Source of the DNA: Agromyces sp. Root81
Lineage (GTDB): Bacteria; Actinomycetota; Actinomycetes; Actinomycetales; Microbacteriaceae
Assembly: GCF_001429165.1 (NCBI RefSeq)
Contig: NZ_LMIR01000003.1
Coordinates: 372,001 to 436,000, forward strand
Length of the DNA: 64,000 nucleotides
Direction: 5' to 3'
Of this stretch, positions 53,234 through 61,143 are shown in pieces. The notes below the pieces were generated by a model. The model was not told the origin of the DNA. It made no database searches and saw only the letters and a program-made list of their open reading frames with translations. Both the position numbers and the translations under genes were made by a program. Each line of letters begins with the position of its first letter. The stretch's first letter is position 1.

Positions 53234-53277
53234 CGAGAACAGGGGCGGGAGCATCAGCTCCCGCCCCTGTTCTCGTT
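53234..53277. terminator. 20-bp perfect stem-loop terminator
   Basis: ACGAGAACAGGGGCGGGAGC and its exact reverse complement, with loop ATCA, lie between the pot operon and the convergent lipoprotein gene. With 20 bp and no mismatch it is the strongest hairpin in the window and should serve both genes. Confidence 0.9.
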
Positions 53278-53303
53278 CAGCGGTGCGCTCGAGGCGCCGC
53301 CGG

Positions 53304-53777
53304 TCAGAGCGAGCAGACCTCACCGAGTTCGGCGATGCCCGTCTGCAGCGCGGTGACCTGCTCGCTGAGCTTCGACAGGTCGGCGTTCGCCGGGTCGGAG
53401 ACGACCACGTCGAGGAACGCGGTGTACTCGGTCATCGCGCCGGAGGCGCCGTTCGCGGCGTCCACGACGTCGGCGTTGGTCACCTTCGCGGCGGCCTCGC
53501 GCATGCTCGCCTCGGTCGTCTTCAGCGCGGCGACGGCCGTGGTCGGGTCGCTCGTGAGCGTGGCGACGTTCTCGGCGCTCGAGAGCTCGACGAGCTCCTC
53601 GAGGCTGCCCTTCATGAGGTCGCATGCCTCCTGAGGCGTCTGGTCCGCGGCGACCTCGGCCTTGGCCTCGGGCTTCGCCTCGGCCGAGTCACCGGCGTTG
53701 GATGCACCGGCGCAACCGGTGAGCAGCAGGGCGAACAGGGCGAGCGAAGCCGCGGCGATCGGGCGTGTTGCAGTCAT
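53304..53777 (-). CDS. Small lipoprotein, unrecognised
   Basis: 157 residues from ATG 53777. The signal peptide ends at LLLTGC (Cys about 22). The mature part starts with a Glu/Ala/Lys-rich linker, then an all-helical domain with two Cys residues (QEACDLMKGSLEELVELSS and the final LGEVCSL), probably forming one disulphide. The pattern of long amphipathic helices (AVAALKTTEASMREAAAKV, LSKLSEQVTALQTGIAEL) suggests a three- or four-helix bundle exposed on the cell surface. The family is not recognised. It stands alone between a terminator and the next minus-strand gene's 3-prime end. Confidence 0.78.
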   Translation of the reverse strand: MTATRPIAAASLALFALLLTGCAGASNAGDSAEAKPEAKAEVAADQTPQEACDLMKGSLEELVELSSAENVATLTSDPTTAVAALKTTEASMREAAAKVTNADVVDAANGASGAMTEYTAFLDVVVSDPANADLSKLSEQVTALQTGIAELGEVCSL

Positions 53778-53889
53778 GTGTGATTTCCCCTTCGGATCGG
53801 GGCCGATCCGACCCCCCGGCCATCCAACCAGTCACCGCAACCTCGCGACATGGGGAGCACTCCCCATCGACACGCTCCGCCGAGCCAAC

Positions 53890-54750
53890 TCAGGCTGCGG
53901 ATGCCTCGTTCCTCACCGCCTCGATCACGCTCGAGTGCTCCGGCACCCAGCCGAGCGCGCGCGCCTTGCCGCCGGTGGCGCGCTGGTCGAGCAGGAGTGC
54001 GTCGGCGAATGCCGCACCGAGCCGAGCGCGGGTGAGCTCGACGGGCTCGGGGGCGACGCCGGCTCGGCCGGCCACGGCGTCGGCGAGCGCCAGCACGGTC
54101 GTGGGGTTGCCGTCGCTGCCGACGATGCGGCCGAGCGGGCCGTCGTGGGTGAGCGCGAGCTCGTAGAGCCGCGCGAGGTCGTCGACGTGCACCCAGGTCC
54201 AGTGCTGCGTGCCGTCGCCGATGAGCCGGAGCTCGCCGCCCTCGCTGCGCGGGGCGTCGGTGATGAGGCCGGCGAGTCCCCGGCCGCGCCCGTACACGAC
54301 GCCGGGCACGACGATCGCGGCATCGACGGATGACGCGAGAAGCCGCTCCTCGAGCGGCACCCGCCAGGCGACGAGCTCGGGCGCGTCGAGCGGGCCGTCC
54401 TCGTGGATCGCCTCGCCCGAGCCGTAGGCCCAGATGCCGCTCGTCAGCACGAACCGCTTCGCGGTGCCGCCGAAGCGGTCGATGACGGTGTCGATGACCG
54501 TCGTGTTGAACGCCTCTGCGCCCGCGTCGGGGGCGGCGGTGTGCACGGCGGCGTCGACGTCCTCGAGCACGGAGCCGAACCACGAGGCATCCGTCACCTC
54601 GCCTTCGACGGCCGCCGCACCGCGCGCGGCGACGCGCGCGGCGGCCGCGGGAGTGCGGACGACGGCGACGACGTCGTGCCCGGAGGTGACGAGCGTGTCG
54701 AGCACGGAGGATCCGATGTAGCCGGTTGCACCGGTCAGGAGAATTCGCAT
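53890..54750 (-). CDS. NAD(P)-dependent epimerase/dehydratase-type reductase
   Basis: 286 residues from ATG 54750. The extended-SDR Rossmann motif is MRILLTGATGYIGSSVLDTL, with VAAVHTAAPDAGA-like AAVHTAAPDAGAEAF and the later VVPGVVYGRGRG. The usual catalytic Tyr-x-x-x-Lys is not obvious (EAIHEDGPLDAPELVAW region), so it may be an atypical NmrA/YfcH-like reductase or a sensor. The HxlR regulator gene is divergent, 68 bases away, and is the likely controller; such pairs (e.g. QorR with a reductase) often answer to electrophiles. Confidence 0.82.
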   Translation of the reverse strand: MRILLTGATGYIGSSVLDTLVTSGHDVVAVVRTPAAAARVAARGAAAVEGEVTDASWFGSVLEDVDAAVHTAAPDAGAEAFNTTVIDTVIDRFGGTAKRFVLTSGIWAYGSGEAIHEDGPLDAPELVAWRVPLEERLLASSVDAAIVVPGVVYGRGRGLAGLITDAPRSEGGELRLIGDGTQHWTWVHVDDLARLYELALTHDGPLGRIVGSDGNPTTVLALADAVAGRAGVAPEPVELTRARLGAAFADALLLDQRATGGKARALGWVPEHSSVIEAVRNEASAA

Positions 54751-54818
54751 GGGGACCACGGTATGCATCGGATACTGGTTACTTCAACGGAACCGATCTC
54801 GAGGGAACCGAGGTGCTC

Positions 54819-55211
54819 ATGCCGACGTCGCTGCTGGAGGAGAACGACGGGACGGACGCGTCCGCGAAGGACGTGCTGAGCCCCGATTGCCCGAGCCGGA
54901 TCGTGTTCGGCCGCATCGGCGAGCGGTGGACGATGTTCGTCATCCTCGCGCTCGAACCCGGACCGATGCGTTTCACCGCGCTGAAGGCCCGTGTCGGGGT
55001 GATCACGCCGAAGGTGCTCACCGAGACGCTCCGAGCGCTCGAGGGCGACGGCCTCGTGTCACGGCGGGCCTTCGTCGAATCGCCGCCCCGGGTCGAGTAC
55101 GCGCTCACCCCGCTCGGCAGGTCGCTGCTCGAGCCGATCGCGGCGATGCGGGCGTGGGCCGAGGCCCACGTGCCCGAGGTGCTCGAGTCGCGCGATCGGG
55201 CGCTATCGTGA
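54819..55211 (+). CDS. HxlR-family winged-helix regulator
   Basis: 130 residues from ATG 54819, preceded by GAGGGAAC. The family core is RIVFGRIGERWTMFVILAL, MRFTALKARVGVITPKVLTE and the wing RRAFVESPPRVEYALTPLG. The single Cys in LSPDCPSR lies just before the DNA-binding domain, where redox-sensing HxlR proteins such as QorR and HypR carry their reactive Cys. It is divergent from the SDR-type gene and probably represses it. The partial palindrome GTATGCATCGGATAC (54761-54775) in the gap may be its site. The next gene starts 4 bases after its stop, so it may be co-transcribed. Confidence 0.9.
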   Translation: MPTSLLEENDGTDASAKDVLSPDCPSRIVFGRIGERWTMFVILALEPGPMRFTALKARVGVITPKVLTETLRALEGDGLVSRRAFVESPPRVEYALTPLGRSLLEPIAAMRAWAEAHVPEVLESRDRALS

Positions 55212-55215
55212 CCGT

Positions 55216-55764
55216 GTGACCACCGCGCTCATCATCGTCGATATCCAACGCGACTACTTCGACGGGGGCGCCCACCCGCTCGTCGGTCCCGACGCGGCTG
55301 CGGCGTCGGCCGCCCGGCTGCTCGCCGCCTTCCGCAGCGCCGGCGACCCCGTCGTGCACGTGCAGCATGTCTGGGACGCCCCCGACGCGGCGTTCTTCCG
55401 CCCGGGCACGCCGGGGGTCGAGATCCACCCGGCGGTCGTGCCGCTGCCCGGCGAGCCGGTCGTCACGAAGGCGGCGCCGAACTCGTTCCTCGGCACCGAC
55501 CTCGGCGAGCGCCTCGCGGCCGCCGGCGCCGACGAGCTCGTCGTCGCCGGCATGATGTCGAGCATGTGCGTCGACGCCACGGTGCGCGCGGCATCCGACC
55601 TCGGCTTCGGGGTCACCGTGGCGCACGACGCGTGCGCGGCGCCCGACCTCGAGTTCGACGGCGTCGTGATCCCGGCGGCGCAGGTGCACGGCTCGTTCAT
55701 GGCGGCGCTCGACGGAAACTACGCCAGGGTCGTCACGACCGACGAGCTGCTCACAGCCCGGTAG
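55216..55764 (+). CDS. Isochorismatase-like cysteine hydrolase
   Basis: 182 residues from GTG 55216, four bases after the HxlR stop. The catalytic triad of the family is visible: Asp in LIIVDIQRDYF, Lys in VVTKAAPNSFLGTDL and Cys in MMSSMCVDATVRAA. The substrate pocket differs among members (nicotinamidase, isochorismatase, N-carbamoyl amidases), so the substrate cannot be told. Length and motif order are typical. Being downstream of the HxlR regulator, it may belong to a redox or detoxification response. The next gene is convergent, 111 bases away, with no obvious terminator between. Confidence 0.9.
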   Translation: MTTALIIVDIQRDYFDGGAHPLVGPDAAAASAARLLAAFRSAGDPVVHVQHVWDAPDAAFFRPGTPGVEIHPAVVPLPGEPVVTKAAPNSFLGTDLGERLAAAGADELVVAGMMSSMCVDATVRAASDLGFGVTVAHDACAAPDLEFDGVVIPAAQVHGSFMAALDGNYARVVTTDELLTAR

Positions 55765-55875
55765 CCGCGGCTCGCAGCGCGAACCCTTCGGTGTCAAGAC
55801 CCGTGTCGTGTGTTCATTCGGTCGAGGGTGGCGAGAACCAGCGCCCCGGCAACCGGAAGCGCAGATCAGGGCCGC

Positions 55876-56376
55876 TCACTCAGGCGTCGTCCACTTGCCG
55901 TAGCGGGCATCCATGCCCGTCAGGCTGACGCCCGCCTGACCCGCGTTCGTGGCACTCAGTGGCTCGAGCCCCGTAGCAGCAGCCCTGAGGTCGACGATCT
56001 CCTCGCCCTCCGGAGTCTCCGCACCCGCCGTCAGCGTGATGCCATTCGGCTCCCAAGGCAGCGACCGCCAGATCGCCTGGACCACGGCATCCAGCTCTTC
56101 GGAGGTGAAGGGCTCGGCCGAATCAGTCACGATCGACAACTCGAACCCGTAGCCGAAGCCGTTGCGCCACCGGCTGAGGTCCTCGACCTCCACGACCCTG
56201 GGCGCTGCCGCCGTCACGGCATCCGACACGTCTCCGAAGTCCACTGTCATCTCCTCTGAATGTTCCGGCCCTGGCAGCACAATGCTGCAGCCCGCCAGCG
56301 CACCGCTCAGGAGCGATCCTGCCAGCACGACCGTGAGCAGTCGGCGCCTTCCCGTTCCCTGTCGCATGATGCTCAT
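55876..56376 (-). CDS. Lipoprotein, third gene of the lipase-like cassette
   Basis: 166 residues from ATG 56376, ATGA-coupled to the hydrolase gene. The signal peptide ends at lipobox ALAGC (Cys about 30). The mature domain has alternating strands and helices (MTVDFGDVSDAVTAAAPRVV, GYGFELSIVTDSAEPFTSEE, LDAVVQAIWRSLPWEP) and no Cys. The family is not recognised by eye. Coupled synthesis with a putative secreted lipase and a membrane-anchored position facing outward would suit an immunity protein against an extracellular toxin, or a chaperone/receptor. This is inference from gene order alone. Confidence 0.7.
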   Translation of the reverse strand: MSIMRQGTGRRRLLTVVLAGSLLSGALAGCSIVLPGPEHSEEMTVDFGDVSDAVTAAAPRVVEVEDLSRWRNGFGYGFELSIVTDSAEPFTSEELDAVVQAIWRSLPWEPNGITLTAGAETPEGEEIVDLRAAATGLEPLSATNAGQAGVSLTGMDARYGKWTTPE

Positions 56377-57935
56377 TCTTTCCAGTGGTGGTACGAGACG
56401 TCCACGTACCCATCCTCGTTGAAGAAGTTCGCGAGGTCGGGGTGGCTCGCCTGCACCTCGGCGAGATGATCCTGATAGGTTCGCGAGTACTTCAGGGCGT
56501 TATGGGCACCGACATCCACGCCCAGCACCGCATCTGGGTCCGGCGGATCGACGTTGATCGTCGTCCAGTTCGATCCGTGCTCCGTGCCGAGATCACCCGC
56601 GACGAGGTCGAGGTTGGGCACCGGGTCGCCGTTGTGCTGCACAGAGACCACGTCCACGGAGTCCGGGATCGGCATGTGGTCGATCGGCGCTCCCGAGACG
56701 ACGACCGCCTGCCAGTTGTAATCCGAGTTGTAGGCCGCGAGGTGGCCGGCCATGATGCCGCCCTGACTGAAGCCGACGAGCATGACCGGATCGTTCTCAC
56801 CGATTCCGGCCTGATCCATGGCCTCGAGCACGGCTCGCTCGTACTGCGTCTGCAGCGCAGGGGTCAGGATCAGTGCGAGGTTGCTGTCGAGGTCGTTGAC
56901 GGCGCCCTGGTCGCCGAACCGTGACAGCCACTCCTGCGTGCTCGGGAGAGTGACCGTGTAGTACCAGCCGTCGGGGCCGAGCACCTTGGTGATCTTGACG
57001 ACCGTGTCGGCATTCTTGCCGAGTTCGTCTACCTCGCCGGTGCCGTCGAGCACGTTCGCCAGAGTCGGATCCTTCGGCATGTCCGCCGGCAACGCACCCG
57101 CATACGGGTCGGTCTCACTCACCTTCGGCGTGCCCTTGCGCACGTCGGACACGATGCTGGCGATGAGGAAAGCCGCGAGCACGCCGACCACCACCGCCGC
57201 CACGATGAGCCCGACCGTGCCGAACAGCGCTCCCACCGCGTGGATCAGGAGGAGGACGACCAGAGCGCCCAGGATCGCGACGATCGTGTCGGCGATCTTC
57301 TTGAGCAGATCGACGACCCCTTGCAGGAAGTCGCCGATCCACTCACCGATGCCCGCCAGGAAGTCGCCGATATCCGAGAAGAAGTCGCCGACTCCGTCCC
57401 AGAACCCCTCGTTCGTCGAGTCGATCGCCGCGTCGATCTTGCGGATCGCTGCCTCAGCGGCATCGTTCATCGCCTCGCGCGCCGCCTCGATGCTCGCCCT
57501 GGCGTCGCTCACCGACGCCACGGCGTCGTCGGCGGCACGCTGTGCGCCGGGGAGCTGGTCGGTCAACGAAGGTGACGGGTCGTCAGCGGCATCCACCCTG
57601 TCGTTGAGGTCTTCGAGCGCCCTGTCGGCGCTGACCTGCACGAGCAGCGCGTCGTCGAGGTCGTCTTGGGCGCTCTCGGCGCGGGCGTGCGCGTCGGTGA
57701 GCGCGACCGCGTACTCGGTGATCGCATCGGCCGTGCCCTTGTACCGGGGATGGATGCGCTCCAACTCCGACGAGATCTGCTCGTTCTGCTCATACAGCGC
57801 GCGGACGGCCTTCCCCTCGTCGTCGTCGACGATGCCGCGCAGCTCGTTGATCACCTCGAGGATGACCTCGGCCGAGGTGACGAGGGTCGCCGCGCGCCAG
57901 GCCAGCTCGGCCGGCCTTCCCGGGAGGACGCTCAT
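56373..57935 (-). CDS. Helical N-terminus, transmembrane pair and C-terminal alpha/beta-hydrolase (lipase-like)
   Basis: 520 residues from ATG 57935, ATGA-coupled to the small gene upstream. Residues 1-195 are long helices with coiled-coil character (AVRALYEQNEQISSELERIH, ALTDAHARAESAQDDLDDAL), like N-terminal secretion domains of type VII-exported toxins. Two hydrophobic helices follow (about 212-265). From about 290 there is a hydrolase fold with nucleophile elbow VMLVGFSQGGIMAGHLA (Ser390), candidate acid Asp437 in QHNGDPVP and His478 in GAHNALKY. It may be a lipase, cutinase or phospholipase delivered out of the cell, or a membrane-bound surface enzyme. No T7SS core gene is in the window. 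Confidence 0.75.
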   Translation of the reverse strand: MSVLPGRPAELAWRAATLVTSAEVILEVINELRGIVDDDEGKAVRALYEQNEQISSELERIHPRYKGTADAITEYAVALTDAHARAESAQDDLDDALLVQVSADRALEDLNDRVDAADDPSPSLTDQLPGAQRAADDAVASVSDARASIEAAREAMNDAAEAAIRKIDAAIDSTNEGFWDGVGDFFSDIGDFLAGIGEWIGDFLQGVVDLLKKIADTIVAILGALVVLLLIHAVGALFGTVGLIVAAVVVGVLAAFLIASIVSDVRKGTPKVSETDPYAGALPADMPKDPTLANVLDGTGEVDELGKNADTVVKITKVLGPDGWYYTVTLPSTQEWLSRFGDQGAVNDLDSNLALILTPALQTQYERAVLEAMDQAGIGENDPVMLVGFSQGGIMAGHLAAYNSDYNWQAVVVSGAPIDHMPIPDSVDVVSVQHNGDPVPNLDLVAGDLGTEHGSNWTTINVDPPDPDAVLGVDVGAHNALKYSRTYQDHLAEVQASHPDLANFFNEDGYVDVSYHHWKE

Positions 57936-58219
57936 GGCCTAGTCCCCTCGTCCTGAGCCATCGTCGTGTCCAGGTCCCTGAACGTGTCGACGATGGCCTG
58001 CATGAAATCGGCCTGCGACCGCAGATTCTCGCGCAGTTGCTCCCGCGCGATATCCCATTTGCCGCCGAAGTCGTCGATCTTGTCGCTGAGCCCTCCGTGA
58101 CCGGTGAGCCCGCCGAGGTCGTCCGCGAAGGCCTCTGCATCGTCGAAGGTCGTCGCGAGCCCCTTCGCCGTGTGAGCGGTCGATTCGAGCCGCGCGAGGT
58201 CCATCCTGACGTCGGTCAT
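57932..58219 (-). CDS. WXG100-sized helical protein
   Basis: 95 residues from ATG 58219, with GGGGGAGC upstream. It has no signal peptide and is predicted as two helices joined by a Gly-rich turn (DDLGGLTGHGGLSDKIDDF), then GGKWDIAREQLRENLRSQAD. A single Trp lies near the turn, as in WXG100/ESAT-6-like proteins, but the strict W-x-G is absent. Its size and its place directly before a helical toxin-like gene match small partner proteins of type VII effectors. It is the first gene of the three-gene operon. The link to T7SS is inferred from size, fold and gene order. Confidence 0.65.
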   Translation of the reverse strand: MTDVRMDLARLESTAHTAKGLATTFDDAEAFADDLGGLTGHGGLSDKIDDFGGKWDIAREQLRENLRSQADFMQAIVDTFRDLDTTMAQDEGTRP

Positions 58220-58402
58220 GCCGCTCCCCCGTTCTCGTCATTCGTCGCAAGTCCGGTCGATGGGGAGATCTCCCCGATCCGGCGGCAGCCGCGTCGACGT
58301 GACGGTGCGCGCCGCGGCATTGCGGGCGACGAGTACTTCCGAGGTTCTTCGACGCCGAGGCATCCGATTCATTCGTCGAACTCGCCCAAGCACGGCGAGA
58401 TC

Positions 58403-58452
58403 GCAGAACTTCTGCACTTCTTCCGTTTGTGACATCAGGCGCCGCGTGTCAC
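58403..58452. promoter_or_regulatory. Inverted repeats upstream of the ramB-like gene
   Basis: GCAGAA-C-TTCTGC (58403-58415) is a perfect inverted repeat containing GAACTTCTG, which also occurs upstream of aceA (42962-42970, minus strand). GTGACA (58429-58434) with TGTCAC (58447-58452) is a second inverted repeat next to the start codon. Both lie in the 243-base gap between this gene and the divergent lipase cassette. Autoregulation by RamB is the expected use. Confidence 0.5.
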
Positions 58453-58462
58453 GATCGAAGGC

Positions 58463-59965
58463 ATGATCACCGCAGATCGCAGTGCGCCCCCCTCCCCCGA
58501 CCTCGCCGAGCCGAGAGCCGGTGAGGCCGGTGAGGCCGACGAGGTCGACGCGCTCACGCTCGGCCGCCGCATCCGCGATCGCCGCACGGCTCGCAGCATG
58601 ACCCTCGGAGAACTCGCCGCGGCGATCGACCGAGCGCCGAGCCAGGTCTCCGCGATCGAGAACGGCAAGCGCGAGCCGCGACTCTCGATGCTGCGCACCA
58701 TCGCCCTCGCGCTCGGCACGACCGTCGACGAGCTGCTGCGAGCGGATGCCCCGTCGGAGCGCGCCGCCCTCGAGATCGCCGTCGAGCGCGCCCAGCGGGG
58801 GCCCGTCTTCGCGGCCCTCGGCCTGCCGTCGTTCCGCGTGGCGAAGGGCATGAACGACCAGACCCTGCAGACGATCCTGAGCCTGCACAACGAGATCGAC
58901 CGGCTCCATCGCGAGCGCGCGGCGACACCCGAGGAGGCGCGGCGGGCCAACGCGCAGTTGCGGGCAGAGATGCGCGCCCGCGACAACTTCTACCCCGAGC
59001 TCGAAGCGAAGGCCTCCGAGCTGCTCGAGGCCGTCGGCCACACCGGCGGCCCGGTGTCGCACCAGCTGGTCGCCGACATGGCGAGCCACCTCGGCTACTC
59101 GCTGCACTACGTGGGCGATCTGCCGCACTCGACCCGTTCGGTGACCGACAAGCGCAACGGGCGTGTCTACCTGCCGACGCAGCAGTCGCCCTCGCGCGAC
59201 TCCCGCTCGCCGATCCTGCAGGCGCTCGCGAGCCACCTGCTCGACCACGAGGAGCCTCGCGGCTACGCCGACTTCCTGCGCCAGCGCATCGAGACCAACT
59301 ACCTGACGGCCGCGATCCTGCTGCCCGAGCAGGCGGCCGTGCGCTTCCTCACCGAGGCGAAGAACCTGCGCCGCATCTCGATGGAGGAGCTGCGCGACGC
59401 ATTCGCCGTCTCGTACGAGACGGCGGCGCACCGGTTCACGAACCTCGCGACGGCGCGGCTCGGCATTCCGGTGCACTTCACGAAGGTGCACGAGTCGGGC
59501 ACGATCATCAAGGCCTACGAGAACGACCGCGTGCGTTTCCCGAGCGATGCCCTCGGCGCGATCGAGGGCACGACGATGTGCCGCAACTGGACGGCCCGCA
59601 CGGTGTTCGACGTCGAAGACCGGTTCAGCCCCTGGTACCAGTACACCGACACCCCGTCGGGCACGTTCTGGTGCACCTCGCGCATCGAGAAGGCGAAGGA
59701 GGGCGAGTACTCGGTGTCGGTCGGCGTGCCGTTCGAGCACGTCAAGTGGTTCCGCGGCCGCGAGACACCGCATCGTGCGGTTTCACGGTGCCCCGACCCC
59801 GCCTGCTGCCAGGCGCCGACCGGGCTCGCCGATCGGTGGGCGGATGCCTCGTGGCCGGCCGCCCGCACCCCGACGAGCCTGCTCGCCGCCCTGCCGACGG
59901 GCACGTTCCCCGGTGTCGACCAGACCGAGGTCTACCAGTTCCTCGAGTCCCACTCGCCGCGCTGA
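58463..59965 (+). CDS. ramB: RamB-type XRE-family regulator with short-chain fatty acyl-CoA domain
   Basis: 500 residues from ATG 58463. An XRE helix-turn-helix lies at about 30-90 (IRDRRTARSMTLGELAAAID, RAPSQVSAIENGKREPRLSM). The middle has the IrrE/ImmA-like region found in ScfR/RamB regulators, here without a clear zinc HExxH. The C-terminal DUF2083 part contains Cys residues in SRCPDPACCQAPTGL. In Corynebacterium and Mycobacterium RamB represses or activates acetate genes, including aceA, aceB and pta-ackA, so control of the aceA-aceB operon of this window is likely. A matching sequence upstream of both genes supports this weakly. Confidence 0.88.
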   Translation: MITADRSAPPSPDLAEPRAGEAGEADEVDALTLGRRIRDRRTARSMTLGELAAAIDRAPSQVSAIENGKREPRLSMLRTIALALGTTVDELLRADAPSERAALEIAVERAQRGPVFAALGLPSFRVAKGMNDQTLQTILSLHNEIDRLHRERAATPEEARRANAQLRAEMRARDNFYPELEAKASELLEAVGHTGGPVSHQLVADMASHLGYSLHYVGDLPHSTRSVTDKRNGRVYLPTQQSPSRDSRSPILQALASHLLDHEEPRGYADFLRQRIETNYLTAAILLPEQAAVRFLTEAKNLRRISMEELRDAFAVSYETAAHRFTNLATARLGIPVHFTKVHESGTIIKAYENDRVRFPSDALGAIEGTTMCRNWTARTVFDVEDRFSPWYQYTDTPSGTFWCTSRIEKAKEGEYSVSVGVPFEHVKWFRGRETPHRAVSRCPDPACCQAPTGLADRWADASWPAARTPTSLLAALPTGTFPGVDQTEVYQFLESHSPR

Positions 59966-60100
59966 ACGGGCCATCCGGGTACAGCAGCGGGTCGCTACCT
60001 GGTCAGTGACTCGGGACGGTGACGTGCTCGATCGCTTGACCTGCAGCACCTCTAGCTGATCGAATGGCGGCGTCCGTGGGGAACGACGAGGGGGAGCTCG

Positions 60101-60397
60101 ATGGTACAGAAAACCAATCGCGTCATCATGGCGCTGAGTCTGATCGTGTTGTCAGCTGGTGTAGCGATCGCCGAAACAACACCGGCCGTCGCGGCGCCAG
60201 CGGAACGCGCGGCCAATGTCGGAATCTTGAATGTCTGGCAGTACAACTACTACCAGAACCACTTCAGCAATGAGTTCACCTGCAAATCGAGGGGTGAGAC
60301 GATGCTTGACACGGTGCAAGGGATGCTCAACTACGCGTGTCACAAGAACTCTGGCGAACCCAAGTGGTCCATGGATGTGCTGTGGAGTACCGCTTGA
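60101..60397 (+). CDS. Small secreted protein, unrecognised
   Basis: 98 residues from ATG 60101, with GGGGGAGC upstream. A signal peptide covers about residues 1-32 (IMALSLIVLSAGVAIA, then ETTPAVAAPA with cleavage near APAERA). The mature part of about 65 residues is rich in Trp, Tyr and Asn (ILNVWQYNYYQNHFSNEF) with two Cys residues (FTCKSRGETM and LNYACHKNSG), so one disulphide is likely. Codons such as TTG, GTA and AAA are more common than in the neighbours and GC is visibly lower. Its stop overlaps the presumed TTG start of the next gene. A secreted bacteriocin-like peptide is one possibility; no family is recognised. Confidence 0.7.
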   Translation: MVQKTNRVIMALSLIVLSAGVAIAETTPAVAAPAERAANVGILNVWQYNYYQNHFSNEFTCKSRGETMLDTVQGMLNYACHKNSGEPKWSMDVLWSTA

Positions 60398-60897
60398 TTC
60401 CGATCGAAGGCGGCCTAGTGCGGGCCAGCGGCACACTCGAGCTAGTCGGCATGGATGAGGGGATCCTGTGGGTAAGTCCCTCATGGAGTCCGAGTTCCCG
60501 AAAGCGGCTGACGGGGGGTGACGTATCCGTTCGATTCAGAGCAGGATTGCACCCTGCAGCCGATGGACTCGTTGTGGTCACGGGGCTCTGGCTCGATGGT
60601 GAAATCGTCGATGCAGAGGCGCTGGACACGGATGCGCCGACCGTACCGTTCTGGCCCGCCGGACCCCACACGACTCGCGCGAGCGAGCTGAGCGAAGCCG
60701 AGTCGGAGAGAGTTATCGCAAACCTGGTTGCTCACAGCGATGCTGTCGTACTTGCACTCGGGAGCACGCGGGAAGCGCAATGGCTACAAGTGCTGTGCGG
60801 CACAGACAAACTCATGCGGGCGCATGAGGAACTGACCACCGCCGTCGAAATCTACACCGCGATCACACCCGCTGGTACGGGGACCTTCGAGAATTGA
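60394..60897 (+). CDS. Unrecognised cytoplasmic protein coupled to the small secreted protein
   Basis: 167 residues from TTG 60394. This start is chosen because TTGA overlaps the previous stop and GGAG lies 7 bases upstream; GTG codons at 60364 and 60382 are alternatives. There is no signal peptide or membrane helix. The N-terminal half is beta-rich (LVRASGTLELVGMDEGILWV, GGDVSVRFRAGLHPAADGLV), the C-terminal half helical (RASELSEAESERVIANLVAH). Base composition is lower in GC, like the partner gene. It could be an immunity or processing factor for the secreted protein; that is a guess from the pairing alone. Confidence 0.6.
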   Translation: MIPIEGGLVRASGTLELVGMDEGILWVSPSWSPSSRKRLTGGDVSVRFRAGLHPAADGLVVVTGLWLDGEIVDAEALDTDAPTVPFWPAGPHTTRASELSEAESERVIANLVAHSDAVVLALGSTREAQWLQVLCGTDKLMRAHEELTTAVEIYTAITPAGTGTFEN

Positions 60898-61143
60898 GCA
60901 CCAAGATCTGATCGAGGTGGGGAGGTCGGAGCCTTGAACGCTGCGCCACCCGAAGCAGATTGTTCTGCTCGCCGGCGATGGTGGCGGTGATCTGCGCGAA
61001 GTCTGCCCAAGGAGGTCTCAGAGTGTTACGGCGATCCAGCCACCGTGTCCGACGGCGAGCGGATGTCGAGACAGGACGAGCTGGCGAACGTGCAGGGTCG
61101 CACGAAAGGATGGAAGCACCACAACCGCATCGGAGTGATCCCC

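Noticed and set aside
53890-58219. A single genomic island covering the SDR to the WXG100-sized genes
   Set aside because: Base composition and codon use look like the chromosome average and there are no flanking repeats or integrase; only 60101-60897 looks different.
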